Below, piece after piece: positions 12,026 through 23,498 of a stretch of DNA of 64,000 nt. Numbering within the stretch: the stretch's first letter is position 1; every line of letters begins with the position of its first letter. The stretch is from Amoebophrya sp. A120. Its lineage: Eukaryota > Sar > Dinophyceae > Syndiniales > Amoebophryaceae. The position numbers and the translations under genes are program-made. Where the stretch lies: contig CAJINV010000001.1 in the NCBI GenBank assembly GCA_905178155.1, forward strand, positions 1,601,904-1,665,903. Direction: 5' to 3'. The notes under the pieces are model-generated. The model saw only the letters and a program-made list of their open reading frames with translations, made no database searches and was not told where the DNA came from.

Positions 12026-12847
12026 CTTTTTTTCTGTCTTCACGTGGTGAAAGCGAAAGCGCGCTTGCTGCTGATGTTTTATTTTGTGAGTAAATCAAAA
12101 TCTAGCTCTAGCACAAGCACTAACTACAGAGGTCGAATAAATTCAGTATATCCTGCTTGTAGTCGGAGACGGAGTTCTTGTTGTCGCTGTGGTAATGAAA
12201 CCCGTATAGCAAAACGACCACGAAAATGCACAATCTAGACAAGAAGACTTCCACTTCTGCAGTTGTCTACTTGAGTTTGACGTTCTTTGGCTCCCCTTCA
12301 ATCAGACAAGCGCGTGCGTCTTCGATCGGGGTGCCAGATCATCTTTGTCCTTCGTACTGAACAAATTTTATACACTAATTCGGCAAAGAAATTTACAATC
12401 AAATTACGAGTACTGGTGAACTCCCAGAGATCTTCACCTGGTTGCTCGATCACGCTGGTGCCTGGAGCCTCGATGAGCTTTCTTCGCCTGTAGTCTCTGT
12501 TGCAAAGAAAAGGCGTTCTGTCGCAACTGTGACTACAGCAGCAGCCTCTACCGCCTTTTCTACTTCGGTACCCGATAGTGGTTTCGCCACATCAGCGCTA
12601 CATAGTCGTGATCTTTTTGATCTTTTTTCTTTCCACTTCAACAACACCGTACTTATTGATCAAACTTGGGTAAGCCAAATTGCGACTCGGGACCAACGAG
12701 AATGAAACTGATCAGCATAAGCTAGGCTGGGTTGGCACGAGGAAAATACGGGCGCCTAGAACACACGAGGGCCCTGACATCCGCAAATAGAAATGCCGAA
12801 AGCCGTATGCGTCACTTTTCACCCGTGTCTTGGTTGCAAATCTTCAG
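12026..12847. other. Intergenic region
   Basis: Spacer of about 820 bp between the SepSecS start and the stop codon of the next gene. Only short unsupported open frames; no repeat or introner recognised. Confidence 0.5.
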
Positions 12848-13918
12848 TCAGTCTCCTTTTTTTCGTTTCTTTTTCATTGGGCTAGCAGATGATTTTGAAG
12901 ACTTTGCTTTTGATTGATCGGTATTTTTCCTCTTCGCCTTCCCTACCTCGTCTCCGGCCCCGCACTTTTCAAGTAATGCGCTCTCCGGAACCCCCATGCG
13001 CTTCGCGATGACTTTTACGACCGTGTCACTGTCCGTCCCTCCGAGGCCGTCACTTTTACCGTGCCTGAGAACTTCTAACAGCTCCGTATCTTCTGGCTTC
13101 CTCGCTGCGCTGTTTTTCTTGTCCGGACTTTTCGTAGTTCCGATTGTTCCACCCCCAGCTGATGCATGGTCTGCACAGCGGAATTTCGCGTACAGCGCGC
13201 GCTGAACTGAATCGGCAGTCCAGATGAAGAGATTCGCATCTTTGTTTGCCGCACCAGTAGTTCTTGTAGAAGTTGCTGCAAAATTCAGTTCTTTTGCCTT
13301 TTCAACACAGCGTTTGTTGAATTCTGCGTAGATTTTCAGGGTGTATTTCAGATCGTTCTTGCCCACCGACTCCGGAAAAACACCACTACCCAACAGGGCT
13401 TCGTCTGACATGAAGGCGCAACACTCCGGCAGCACAGCCGCTACGACGGCCGACGCGGTTGCCGGGCCGACGCCGAATAAGTGCTTGTCCAGCTGCTTCA
13501 CCCCCTCCACGCCAGCTTTATCCAGTTCGATCGATGTACTGTTATTTCCACCTCCTTTAACATCTTCAACGAGCGTCTTCGCGATCGCGACAGTGGCGTC
13601 TAACCAAGCTGTGTCCAACTTCTCCTTCGTGTTGCTCTCCGCTTTTTGCAACAGCCCCGGGCGAAAAGTGCCCTTTTTCAGCTTCCATTGGACGACCTTC
13701 GAGAGCTTTTCCTTCGTCAGCGGGCCCGCGAATTCTGTGGACACGAAGTGGTCCAGCTTGGAAAGTTCGAGTTTCCTGGCCTCGTCCATTGTGCTGATGG
13801 TGAGGGCGGCTGGGTACTGTTTCCGCGCGTCAGACCAGTTTGCGAGAGAATTTGACTTCATCAACGCCCGTGCTGCGGTGCTGCCGTCTGTAGTGCTACT
13901 TGATGTTGTGCTCTTCAT
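12848..13918 (-). CDS. Helix-hairpin-helix domain protein, function unknown
   Basis: Single exon, 356 residues, ATG at 13916-13918. The middle part has a W-K-L-K-(K/R)-G-x-F-R-P-x-L motif followed about 80 residues on by LFGVGPATASAVVAA, which has the GhGPxTAxxhh signature of a helix-hairpin-helix DNA-binding element. This pairing resembles a family of uncharacterised eukaryotic proteins with a DNA-glycosylase-like fold (my recollection of the family, not a search). I see no catalytic Asp-Lys pair placed as in active HhH glycosylases, so a repair activity is not claimed. The C-terminal 50 residues are Lys/Ser rich (KAKRKNTDQSKAKSSKSS, MKKKRKK) and look like a nuclear localisation tail. The gene has no introns. 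Confidence 0.85.
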   Translation of the reverse strand: MKSTTSSSTTDGSTAARALMKSNSLANWSDARKQYPAALTISTMDEARKLELSKLDHFVSTEFAGPLTKEKLSKVVQWKLKKGTFRPGLLQKAESNTKEKLDTAWLDATVAIAKTLVEDVKGGGNNSTSIELDKAGVEGVKQLDKHLFGVGPATASAVVAAVLPECCAFMSDEALLGSGVFPESVGKNDLKYTLKIYAEFNKRCVEKAKELNFAATSTRTTGAANKDANLFIWTADSVQRALYAKFRCADHASAGGGTIGTTKSPDKKNSAARKPEDTELLEVLRHGKSDGLGGTDSDTVVKVIAKRMGVPESALLEKCGAGDEVGKAKRKNTDQSKAKSSKSSASPMKKKRKKGD

Positions 13919-14927
13919 CTTTTGCGAATATTGTCGACTAACTATGCGAATTAAAGGGCTCTTATGCGGATCTTAAGTCGCTGAGATACAGTTTTGTGTT
14001 TCAAGATCTACTTTAACTTTTTACTCAACAACAACAGCACAAGGCGGTCTAAAGGCAAAGTTCTCTTGTAGCGTCATCGACCGCCAAAGTAGAAATACAG
14101 ACCGAAAGGAAAGTTGCTGCGTGCTTTCGTTTTCCCAGCAAGTGTGTTGTCCGGTCGTGTCCAGGCACGATCACGGTAATAGAATTAGAAAGCCTGTCGT
14201 GCATCATGGAAAAACATAAACATACCGAGCGACACAGGGCCGTCCGGGCGAGCAAGAGCGCGATATTACAGGTACCATCTGTATTCTGTTTCGGGAGAAG
14301 AACTGAAGAGCTCAAGAACAATGGATCCCGGACCTTCTCCTTCCGATCGGGGGCAAGCGTCTTGTCAGACTTGTATTTACGCCAGATAAAAACTCCCGTC
14401 GTCCTGTCTTACTGACGACAACGTCATCAATGTGATTGTCCTTCGCTACAAGTACAAGCGTGGTCGGACTGACTGATTATATCAGAGGACATCACCACCA
14501 CCACGGTCCTTCGATCTCGGTGCTTGCGCCCGGGAGCCAGCACACACCCTGTGACGCGTACATCGTGCAAATCACCTTCCTGTTACTGCACTGTACTTCC
14601 ATTAGTCAAAATCCACGCTTCGATCGGGAAGATCGACATACAAGGTGGCCCGTTGCGAGCACGAGTTTTCAATTTCAAGCGAATAGGAAGAAGTAGTTGT
14701 TTAAAACATGTACGTAATTGAGTAGTACATGTCTATATTTCAAGCGAAAAATAGGAATACTATATTCAGTAGTACTATGCCAAAACAGAAATGACAAAAA
14801 CTTTTTATCTTTTCTTTCTTTGTACAAGTTATGACTTTCGTTTTACTGCCTATGTTTGTAGAGCTTCCCGCCGGCATTCTTGCACAGCGAGCCGGGCAAC
14901 GAGAAAAGAGAAAGCCGCGGTCTTTTT
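13919..14927. other. Intergenic region
   Basis: About 1 kb without a supported gene. It contains a short CACCACCACCAC run near 14490 and AT-rich stretches near 14700-14800. No RNA gene or element could be recognised. Confidence 0.5.
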
Positions 14928-17900
14928 TTATGTTGTTTCTCTGGACGAGAACGGGTCCCGCTCCCCCGGGAGAAAAGCTGGCACGCGGAAAAAGTCCTCC
15001 CTGCTAACACATCGTGCCTCGTCCATAATTGGCAATGCGCCTGCTGCTTTCCGTTTTGTTTGCGCGAAGGGAAGCCGAAAGAGATCGGCGTCGGGAGAGT
15101 CCACTATCCCGCGCACGCTGGTGCCATGTAGGTACTTTGGCGACACCAGTTGCACCTCCTGGAGTTGCCGTGGTTGGAGGGCCCACCGCAAACCTGCATC
15201 GTAGCTCTGCAATGGCGCTCGAGGCATCGTTTCGGCGAGGTGTGGATGTAGCAATTCTTCTTGCGCGGCACCCGCAGAACTCGAAGAGATCGGTAGGACG
15301 GCAAACTTTGCCGCCCCCTCGTCATAGAACAAGATTGCCACTGTCGTCCGGGTAGTTCCCTCTGGTGCTTTATTCTCCATGGGGCCGCTCTGAAAGTCCG
15401 CCACTGTGGTGTAGGCAACCGGCAATTGCAAGGTCGGATGGTACTCCACAAACGCTCCGCCCGGGGGCGCCTCAAATGGAAAAATTTCCTCGAAGTCTGT
15501 GTTTGGCCTCACTGCAAGCGCGCCTCCGTCAGAAAATGAAAGCGTCGAGCCGCCACCGCCAAAGTCTTCCGCTTTCTTCCTGCTGCCATAGGGGAGGGAC
15601 TGTGGCATCAGCTTTCTGATGCGAGAAGCGTTCTCCAACAAAAGGAGACGGCTATTATCGTCTTGAAAGAAGAAGTAGTATATACCCAGCCATAACTTGT
15701 CGCAGCCACGTTCTTGATCTTTTCTGATCATTCTCGCCTCCTCGTCGCGGTGTTCCAGAGTCTGGACGATCCCTCTTTGGCCCAACTCAATAATGCAAAT
15801 GTTGGCCCGATCGCCGTCACTTCTTTGGATTTTCAAGAAAAGCCAGTCGAATAACTCCGCCGTGCGACATTGGTCTGCCAGCCTCGTGCGACGTAGGTCT
15901 GTCAGAATAGCAGTGTTCGTGTTCTCCTCGTATTGCAGTTTCTGTGCGATGGTGTCACTCAACCCTTCAGCGTTACGCATCACCATCTTCACAGCCCTCT
16001 CGCCCTTTGAAGGGGCATCTTGGAGGTCCTGGTCCTCCACCAGCCCTGATAACCGGATCGGCAACTCCAGCCCCAAGCTCTCAGCGACAACTGAGGCCAC
16101 AGACGGTCCGGACGATCGACGAAAAATCTGCTCTATTGTGGATGCCGCACCGCCTATCATGTCAATCGTGGCCGGTGCGGACGGACCCGTTCCTGCTGCT
16201 ACGCCCGGCATAGGATTCATCTCGTGTTGCCTTCTAGTCCAATTACTTCGTGCCCAAGGCGACGCTAACCACAGACGGTCGAGACGCCTTTCCTCCGGCC
16301 AGTCCGGCCTTGGTTGTGTTCTCTTTTCCACCACATCTAAGTACTGTTCTCGCTTCCCCTCAGCATCTCTCATGCGCAACCGCCCGAGGCCGAAACGACC
16401 CCGGTACAGGACGGCGTCCTCTACTTCTTCGTCCTGACAAGAGGAGTCTTGCCCTGCTCCTCCTCTGGTGCACGCTGCGGCGGACAATCTGGCCTCCACG
16501 TTGGCTGCGAAGGTAGTTGGCTCGAGCGAGAGTTGCTGCATTAGACTGACAGGAAGATCGGCGAGCGAAAGCAGAGGCGGTGGCGCGAGGAAGGCCGGGG
16601 AAGTGGAGCGTCGTTTTGCTTCAGGAGTTGTACCACGGAAGTCGATCCCGGCGTATTGTAAGTCAATGCTGAGAACCAACTCGTGCGCGGGGATGTATAC
16701 GTCGCGCGCCTGTTGCAAATTCTTGACGTAGGAGGCAGTTGCCCGAAAAACATCGCTCCCCCGGCAGATCGAGGCAGTGCTTCCCTGATGTTTCAAGAAC
16801 ACCTTTGGGATTTTGTGGAGATTTTTGAGAAGCAAAGTTTGCTTTTCTTTTTCCACCGCCGCAGCAACTACGTGCATCTCCAACAGCCTTCGTTCGAATC
16901 CGTTTTTGCGCCAATCAATCGAGCCGGCGATAGGTTCGTTAGCAAGGTTCTTCGAAAAGAAAGCCGCTTCGCTCTTCAATGCGTCGCGAGCAGAGTTGCA
17001 AGCATGCGTGCATTTATTTTTTCCCATACCCTGCGATGTCTCCGTACTCAATGGCAGAATCACCGTTGCGACCCAGTTTTCGAGACTTGTCAACAACGAG
17101 TCGAGCAGGTCCGTCGCCAGCGGTATTGCAGCTTTGGTGAGCTCGTCCAAAACGCGTTCGGCGGTTGCGCGGTAGTTTCCCCGCGTGGCCAAACGAATAC
17201 CCGCATTGTTGGCATGCAGTGGCGCTGTGAACGTCGTGAGAAGGTTGCCTAGAACCTGCATAGGTTGCTTCATCATTCGCGCATACCAAATATACGAAGC
17301 ATCTTGCGACGTTTGAGCTCCTGTACCCGCCCGAGTTTGGCTCTGTTTGCGCCCCCCGAGTTGGGGTCGAGGCCCTTTCGCCCAAGTGTCGTCGATCGCG
17401 GTACGGATGTTCAAATCTTTTTCTATAAACGTCGGTGCCCAGGTCGACATTTCGTTGAAAACGAATTGAGCTGCCGTCACCGTCCCGAGCACGACACCCA
17501 GGTACGACAACTCGTCTGCCGGTCCAGCTTGCTTCTTCTTCTTCTTCTTTTGCTTTCCGGCTGCAGCAACGGCGGGCGCCGGGCTGGACGGGCCTGCGCC
17601 GGCCTCTTTTGCGTCGCTGGGACTAATTGACGCGAGGAAGGCGCGCAACACAGATTGTGACTGGGCCAACGAGCTGCGCACCCGGCGTACCACCGCAATT
17701 CGGGCCCAAAGCCGACCCAAGAGCTCCCCCCCTTCTGGCGGAAGCCAAGATTGGCCCAAGGCGTGGATGCCCGCGGAGGGGGAGGGGGCCGACGACTTGT
17801 TAACATTGCCAAAGTGCTCGCGAAAAGACTTGGCGCAGCCTTCCTGATAGGCTGAAAAATCAAATGCGGACGCAGGCGCTTCTTCTACATTGGCGGGGGA

Positions 17901-20285
17901 GACACGTCGACCTCCGGCGCCAACACTTCTCTCCTGCTCGTGCGCCTCCACCCCTGTTGCTGTCGCAACGTTCAGATAATCCGTCAGCTTTTTGGAAGCG
18001 AATTCAAGACCGCGCGGACTGCCACAGTGCTGCAGAGCGACTTGAGCCTGGCTTCGGAACCAATCCAGAGGAGTCATCCAGGGTTCTTTTTGCTTTTTGT
18101 CGTTGACCACGTCGTGACTTTTCTCACTACCATCTTCTGTTGCTCCGTCGCTGCCCGCACTCTGATCCTGCTGTGTGCGTGAGGAGCTTCTGCTAGCGCT
18201 TCTGCTACTTATTTTCTGAGAAGGAGAGCGCGAGGTGGACTTTGGACGACGACGGGAACTGGACGACGATCTTTTCCGCCCCCGCCTCGCAGACGCCGGC
18301 CGGCCTCTGGTTCCGGTATGGAATGCAGAGGGCGATGCGTCGGCTTTTGCTGCCGCAAGAACTACATCGCCAGAGCTAGGAGCAACCTGGGGCGAGGACG
18401 TCCTCGCTGAAGCTGCATATTTGTGCCTCTGATACAGGTGCGCAAACTTCGCAAACCGCGTTAACAATTCTTGCTCCAGCTCAGAGGTCTGCGACGGACC
18501 ACGTGGTTGAATCCCTGCGACTGCGTCGCGCGCCGGTGTCAGGACGCTACTCAGGCGCGTCTTCAGATCCTGAAACATCGCTTTGCAGCTGACATACAGC
18601 TGCGGGGCGTCGGCCTTTTTGTTGGCGAATTCATCTTTCGGCGGAACAGGAGCGGCACCTGCCGCCCCTGCCGCGGTACTTGGCTTTCTGCTCGCGCTTG
18701 CCTGTTCTGCAGGGGCCGCGGAAGACGAGGGGCTTGTCCACCTCGTGCTCTTCAGCCACCCGCCGGGGTTCTCACAGAACTGCTTTGACAGTAGGTCCAC
18801 TGGCGCTGCGCCAATTTGGTTCATCAATGTGAAGCCCGATGCAAGCTGGTCCGCCAAGGCGTTTCCGAACGTGTAGGCCTTGAGCGACGTTGTGGCCTCG
18901 CTAGGAACTACTTCCTCATCGGACACAGGTTCGTCCGAACTGGAAGTGGTTCCAAAAGCTGCATGACCCGCCTGTTTCTTGCGAATCACGCGGGACGAAC
19001 TCCGCACCTGGAGGATCTCCACATGCGGCACAGAAAATTTCGTGTGGTCCCCTGCTGCTAGTTTTGCCAACGTGGTCCGAAAAGCAGCCGTAAGCCCAAC
19101 GCGGGAAAACAAGTCCGCCATAGGCTGGGCCACGGTATTTTGCATGTGCCGCGCAAGGCCTGCCCCAGGTCCTCCGCCGTCCACGACATCCGCAAGAGCG
19201 GGCAGCTCTCCGTGAAAAATCCATTCCAGCGCCAGGACTAAGTCGAGGGAATCCGTCGATGCGAGCAATTTCGCGCGCTCGCTGGCCGGCGCACGACCTT
19301 CGACTTCCGAGCTCTCAGCTTTCATCCGTTGCAGCTCGTTGTGTACCAGATTGAGTCCCTGCAGCAATGCCTCGCCCTCGGCGACGGCGGTCAGCGCATT
19401 ATCTTTCCAGGAGTCCGAATAAAACAAAAACGCTCTCTCGTCTTCCGTCGATGGTTCCTTTCCCACCCCCCGACGTGCTGGTGTCCTCAAAAGCTTCTGT
19501 GCCTCTTTGAAGCGGATTTGCCCCAACCCCGCGGCAAGTATGTCCGGAACGCGGTCGTAAAGCGAGTCGATCACTTCGGAGGCGGCTTTCTCTTCCGTGA
19601 TTTTCCGGGCTTCCGCCAGGCCGCGCGTGTTGTAAGCGACGATCCCCAATTGCGCAAAAGTAGGCGTAGTAGATGAAGTTGCTCCAATGTTGCGTGGGCG
19701 GGTGCTGGTGCTACTTCTCCGAACGCTTGCGTCGGTGAACAGAAGAAACCTGTCTGTGTCGTCGTCCGTAGTGCAGAAGTCGGAATGGGAATCCTCGACG
19801 GTGCGTGTCCAGGGGAAAATGATCTTCACACCCATGCCACCAGATCCGCGTATACTGTGTGTCATGCAAAAACTTTAGTACACCAGAAGTTGTATATGTA
19901 CATACTTTCATTTGGTTTAATAGCACCGCGACAGAAGCAATCTAACCAGTTTTCGATCATGCAGTTTGCCCGGTCGCATGGGTGTAATTTGCAACTAGTT
20001 CTGTGGGATACAACCATCTCCACGGCACTCGATCTGCCGCTGCAGATAATCATAATGCGTGTTTCCAGCGTTGCCCTTGTACGGCGCGGTATACCGAAAG
20101 GTGATCTTTTGATGGTGCGCTAGAGAACCAGACTCACCAGTGCCGCCGCTACTTTTCGTCAACGAGTCATTGGACGGCTTGCCTGACGTGATCGAGAGCC
20201 CTTGCACCAACATCCGCAGATTGGACGGAGTTACCGTGCCGCCCGCGCAGCTGAAGACGAAGACCAATCGAACAAAGCCCAGCAT
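14928..20285 (-). CDS. Giant orphan protein, probably secreted or membrane-targeted
   Basis: A single 4.9 kb exon (14928-19854) codes for about 1,640 residues without interruption. A first exon (about 20020-20285) starts at ATG 20283-20285 with MLGFVRLVFVFSCAGG, a likely signal peptide. The exon junction is inferred: acceptor CAG at 19855-19857, and a donor needing phase 2 near 20020 whose exact place is uncertain. I recognise no domain. Visible are a Ser/Arg-rich block (ARRGRKRSSSSSRRRPKSTS) and a lysine run followed by AGPADELSYLGVVLG in the middle, many Ala-rich helical stretches, and a more ordered C-terminal third with WLFLKIQRSDGDRANICIIE and FFFQDDNSRLLLLENA. Low-complexity Ser/Ala linkers suggest several domains. 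If the first exon belongs, the protein enters the secretory pathway; if not, translation would start at ATG 19863-19865. Confidence 0.75.
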
Positions 20286-21532
20286 CTTGTTGCTGTGCGC
20301 GAGTGAGTCCTGCGAGAGGTACAATAGTCTTGTTTTTACTTAGCGGCGCTCGCGCTCCACCGTGGCCCTTAGCTTTTGCGTATAGAAAGAAGCAAAGTGT
20401 AAAAAAATAAAGTTGAAATTATACGTATGGCAGTGACTGACTGAAATACAAAAATTTTAGTTGAGCTTTGCTTTCTTCGGGCGAGACAGCTTAAATGTGG
20501 GCTGCGCGTGCGGGTTAATACTAGCTGTAGCTACCAATAAATATGAAAGGGAAATAAAGTGAAGACCTTTAGTGTTCTAAAAGAACGACAGGGTAGCTTT
20601 TTAACTGATGCAGCTCGGATACTTTAGGAGACTATTTTTTTTTTATATTGTCAGCGGAAAACTTTTTCCGAGCTGGGACTGGCGGAGTTGGCACACTCTC
20701 AGTTCCTTTGCTTTTTGAGTTTTCTTATTTATATATTGCTCATCCAGCACGTCTTGATGATGGTCTTGCGGACTTTGAAAGAATTATTCAGGTTCGTTAG
20801 AAAATTCTCCTAGGCGAAGTGTCCCGAAGGAATAAAAAACCTGCTGAAAATCAAACCTATGAGTGCGACATGCGTGCTCGTTTGCATTTGCGAAGACCAA
20901 AAAAATCGAGAGTGACTTTGATCCATTCACCGCCAACAGGGTTTAGCGACTCATGTTGACCTCGATTTAAAACCGATCACTAGTAAGATCTTGATCTCCG
21001 GAGGTCACGGAAGTCCACCAACCGGGTTTTCCGATTCATGACGCTTATTTTTCTAAAATACCGATCAACATCAATATTAAGATCTCGATCTCCTGTGGTT
21101 ACCGATTACTTTCAAGGCTGCTTGCTTGTAGGCTCGAAGATCATGATTCGACAATATAAAGGAAAAAAGATGCACGCAAAAGCAGCGAGCTACTTTTGTG
21201 GCGATTCATTCAGATCTGCTCTCAATGCGATTTGTTTTAATGAACCTGATCGGCATCTTTTGGCGAATTTGATCTATGAGCGTTCAATATGAACAAGAAC
21301 ACTTTGTACCTCGCAGCGATTGGCTGCTTCACCACTTAAGTAGTGATCCACTTCAATCTCGATACTACGAATACCAAAGCCTTTCCCTTTGACTAGACAT
21401 CATTCAATAAACTCCGGCGGAGCAAAGAGCTGTATATATAACAGGGGGAATGCGCCTGCATTTCTTTGCAGCTGAATCCGCATTGATTTCTGTATCACTA
21501 CCGTTATCTTCCCAGCAGAAGTGGGAGGTCAG
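20286..21532. other. AT-rich intergenic region with degenerate repeats
   Basis: No gene. Between about 20930 and 21120 a unit of roughly 80-90 bp recurs in degenerate form: CCAACxGGGTTTxxCGAxTCATG followed by a CGATCxxxxxxAAGATC(T/C)(T/C)GATCTCC block. The region is rich in A+T runs and GATC-type words. It may be promoter or satellite-like DNA. Confidence 0.4.
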
Positions 21533-22573
21533 CTATAAGAGTTGAACTTTTTCGATGTTTACGCTGTATTCCCCGTCGCCGTCATCGTAGAAGTCGGTGC
21601 TCAACAAAACACCAGAGTCGGGCGGGTTCTCGGTATTGTCCATTTCATTGAACGGGACACCTTTGTGTCTGCGGTCGTGACCGGTTTGCTTGTGGATTCC
21701 AAACGTTTTTTTTCCCTTCTGCAAATCCCAGACCGTGGAACCCTTCCAGACGGACGCTGCGGCTGCTTTTTTGTCTCCGTACACGCGAAGGCCCAAGGGG
21801 AAAGAATTACTACAGCTCTCACCATCACCACCCCTGCATTGCTCCCAAACCACATAGACGTACTCCGCGTCCTCGTCCCTTTCCTGCTCGGGCGGCACGT
21901 GGTGTTGGTCTGGAGAAAATTTCACTTTCTGGATGCAGAGGTGCTCAACGGCAGAAGGCAGCTTCGAACCCTTTACCGTCGGGATGTCCGGGTCGTGTGG
22001 ATCGAAGTAATCGTGCAGCTCATAGTAAAGTAGTGACTCTTCGCGGTCGTAGTTCTGTTCGTCCAGCCCGGTGGTCCCATCAAGAACGGCTTTGAAGTCA
22101 AGCCCGTCGATTTCACACCCGTTGTCGTCCTTTAGCTCGTTCTTCAACGTCTTCCCAAAGTTCCGTCCCGGCTTCTGCTCCGTCTCTGCAAGATGCAACT
22201 TCGGCAGCATGTTAAACACGTCCGGGTTTTTCTGCAACCCAAGGCGGAAAGCGTGCGCACGTGCGGTGTCCAAATTTTTGAAGGCGCACAAGATCTCTAT
22301 ACGGTCCGTTCCCGTGTCCTCATCCAAATAGGGTTCTCCCGGTTCAGAATCCTCAAGCCACTTGCGATAAATCACGTACAAGTTAATAGTGTCCATCGCA
22401 GGCTTTGGCTTGCTCTGTTTCGATTTCGCCTTCGCCTTAGTACCAGCGGCTTTCTTACCCCCCGTGCTTTCCTCCTGAGGCTTCGCACCATCCGTGTTCT
22501 CCTGAGCCTTCGTCTCTTTTTTCATGACTGGGGCCTTGGAGCCGCCTGCAGAAACCATTTTCTTTTTCACCAT
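21533..22573 (-). CDS. Hypothetical protein with lysine-rich N-terminus
   Basis: Single exon, 346 residues, ATG at 22571-22573. The first about 60 residues are basic and disordered (KKAAGTKAKAKSKQSKPK), followed by an acidic, Tyr-rich region (NLYVIYRKWLEDSEPGEPY; YELHDYFDPHDPDIP; DAEYVYVVWEQCRGGDGESC). The spacing of short hydrophobic motifs such as YVIYRKW and YVYVVWEQ suggests one repeated small beta-rich unit, but I cannot name it. Coding potential is supported by length and charge pattern. No intron, signal peptide or membrane segment. Confidence 0.75.
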   Translation of the reverse strand: MVKKKMVSAGGSKAPVMKKETKAQENTDGAKPQEESTGGKKAAGTKAKAKSKQSKPKPAMDTINLYVIYRKWLEDSEPGEPYLDEDTGTDRIEILCAFKNLDTARAHAFRLGLQKNPDVFNMLPKLHLAETEQKPGRNFGKTLKNELKDDNGCEIDGLDFKAVLDGTTGLDEQNYDREESLLYYELHDYFDPHDPDIPTVKGSKLPSAVEHLCIQKVKFSPDQHHVPPEQERDEDAEYVYVVWEQCRGGDGESCSNSFPLGLRVYGDKKAAAASVWKGSTVWDLQKGKKTFGIHKQTGHDRRHKGVPFNEMDNTENPPDSGVLLSTDFYDDGDGEYSVNIEKVQLL

Positions 22574-23498
22574 GGTGACAACAGAGCGATGAAGCTATAT
22601 GGAGCTATTCTGCACTTTCACAAACACAAACCAACAAAGGAACGAAGTTCGTCCCGGTTCGTGTTGTTTTTGACTGCTCGTGTTAGTTTGTATCTATGTA
22701 TACGGACGAACAAATGTCTTTGCCGCCTGAGAACTCCTCCTCCGGTAAAAGCCGTGATCTTATCAGACGGTGAGGCCCTCTTTTATCCGTTGAACTTTTC
22801 GGACTACTGGCACTTCACCTAATGATCTCTACAAAACAAGAACATGATCATCGCGTAGAAAGAAACGGATCACGCACGATTCGCTGGGATCGAGAAGCCA
22901 TTGATTTCCTGTGCGAATGAATGATCTCTGACGTTGAAGCGACAACACAACACTTAAGGCACGCGTTTCTTGCTTGGAGAAGAATTTGTAAGACAGCTAA
23001 AAAAGTACTAGACCTAGCAAAGGTGGAACAATCACATGACACAATGTTCTTGACTAGAATTAGAAATCGGCGTCCGACATAATGTCTTCGTCTGCACACC
23101 GTATGAAAGCAATTTTCTTCCACCTCCATGCGATGAGGGTCTTTCCCCAGCAATGTATGATGCAGCAGCCAAAATTCGAGTCAACTTCGAAGCCGAAGCG
23201 TTGCTGTCAGTCGTAGACATGACAGGAAGTTAATAAATAAATTCATCCGTGTTTCGACGTTTCCGCGGAACAGTGATGCCGTATCTGCATCTGAAGGAAG
23301 TCGAAGTCAGGACCGGAAGTTTTCTGTTCGCACAATCTTTCCTCGCGCACAAAGAGATATAATTTGTAGGCTACAGAGTCGGAGAAACCAACGTCTTCCT
23401 GCCTCCCTCTAGTAGATCAATATCAAAAGTGCATGTGTTCTTGTATCCAAAACCAAAACTCTTTGCGGTAGAAAACAATCAAACAGACATTATCTACT
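22574..23498. other. Intergenic region
   Basis: About 920 bp between the lysine-rich orphan and the 3' end of the split frame. Short open frames on both strands show no domain. No repeat noted. Confidence 0.45.

Noticed and set aside
12026-12043. GTG start 18 nt upstream for SepSecS
   Set aside because: Eukaryotic nuclear gene; the ATG at 12023-12025 aligns with the usual N-terminus of the family.
15793-16437. Long plus-strand open frames opposite the giant orphan and other genes
   Set aside because: They mirror minus-strand coding sequence and lack domains or independent support.
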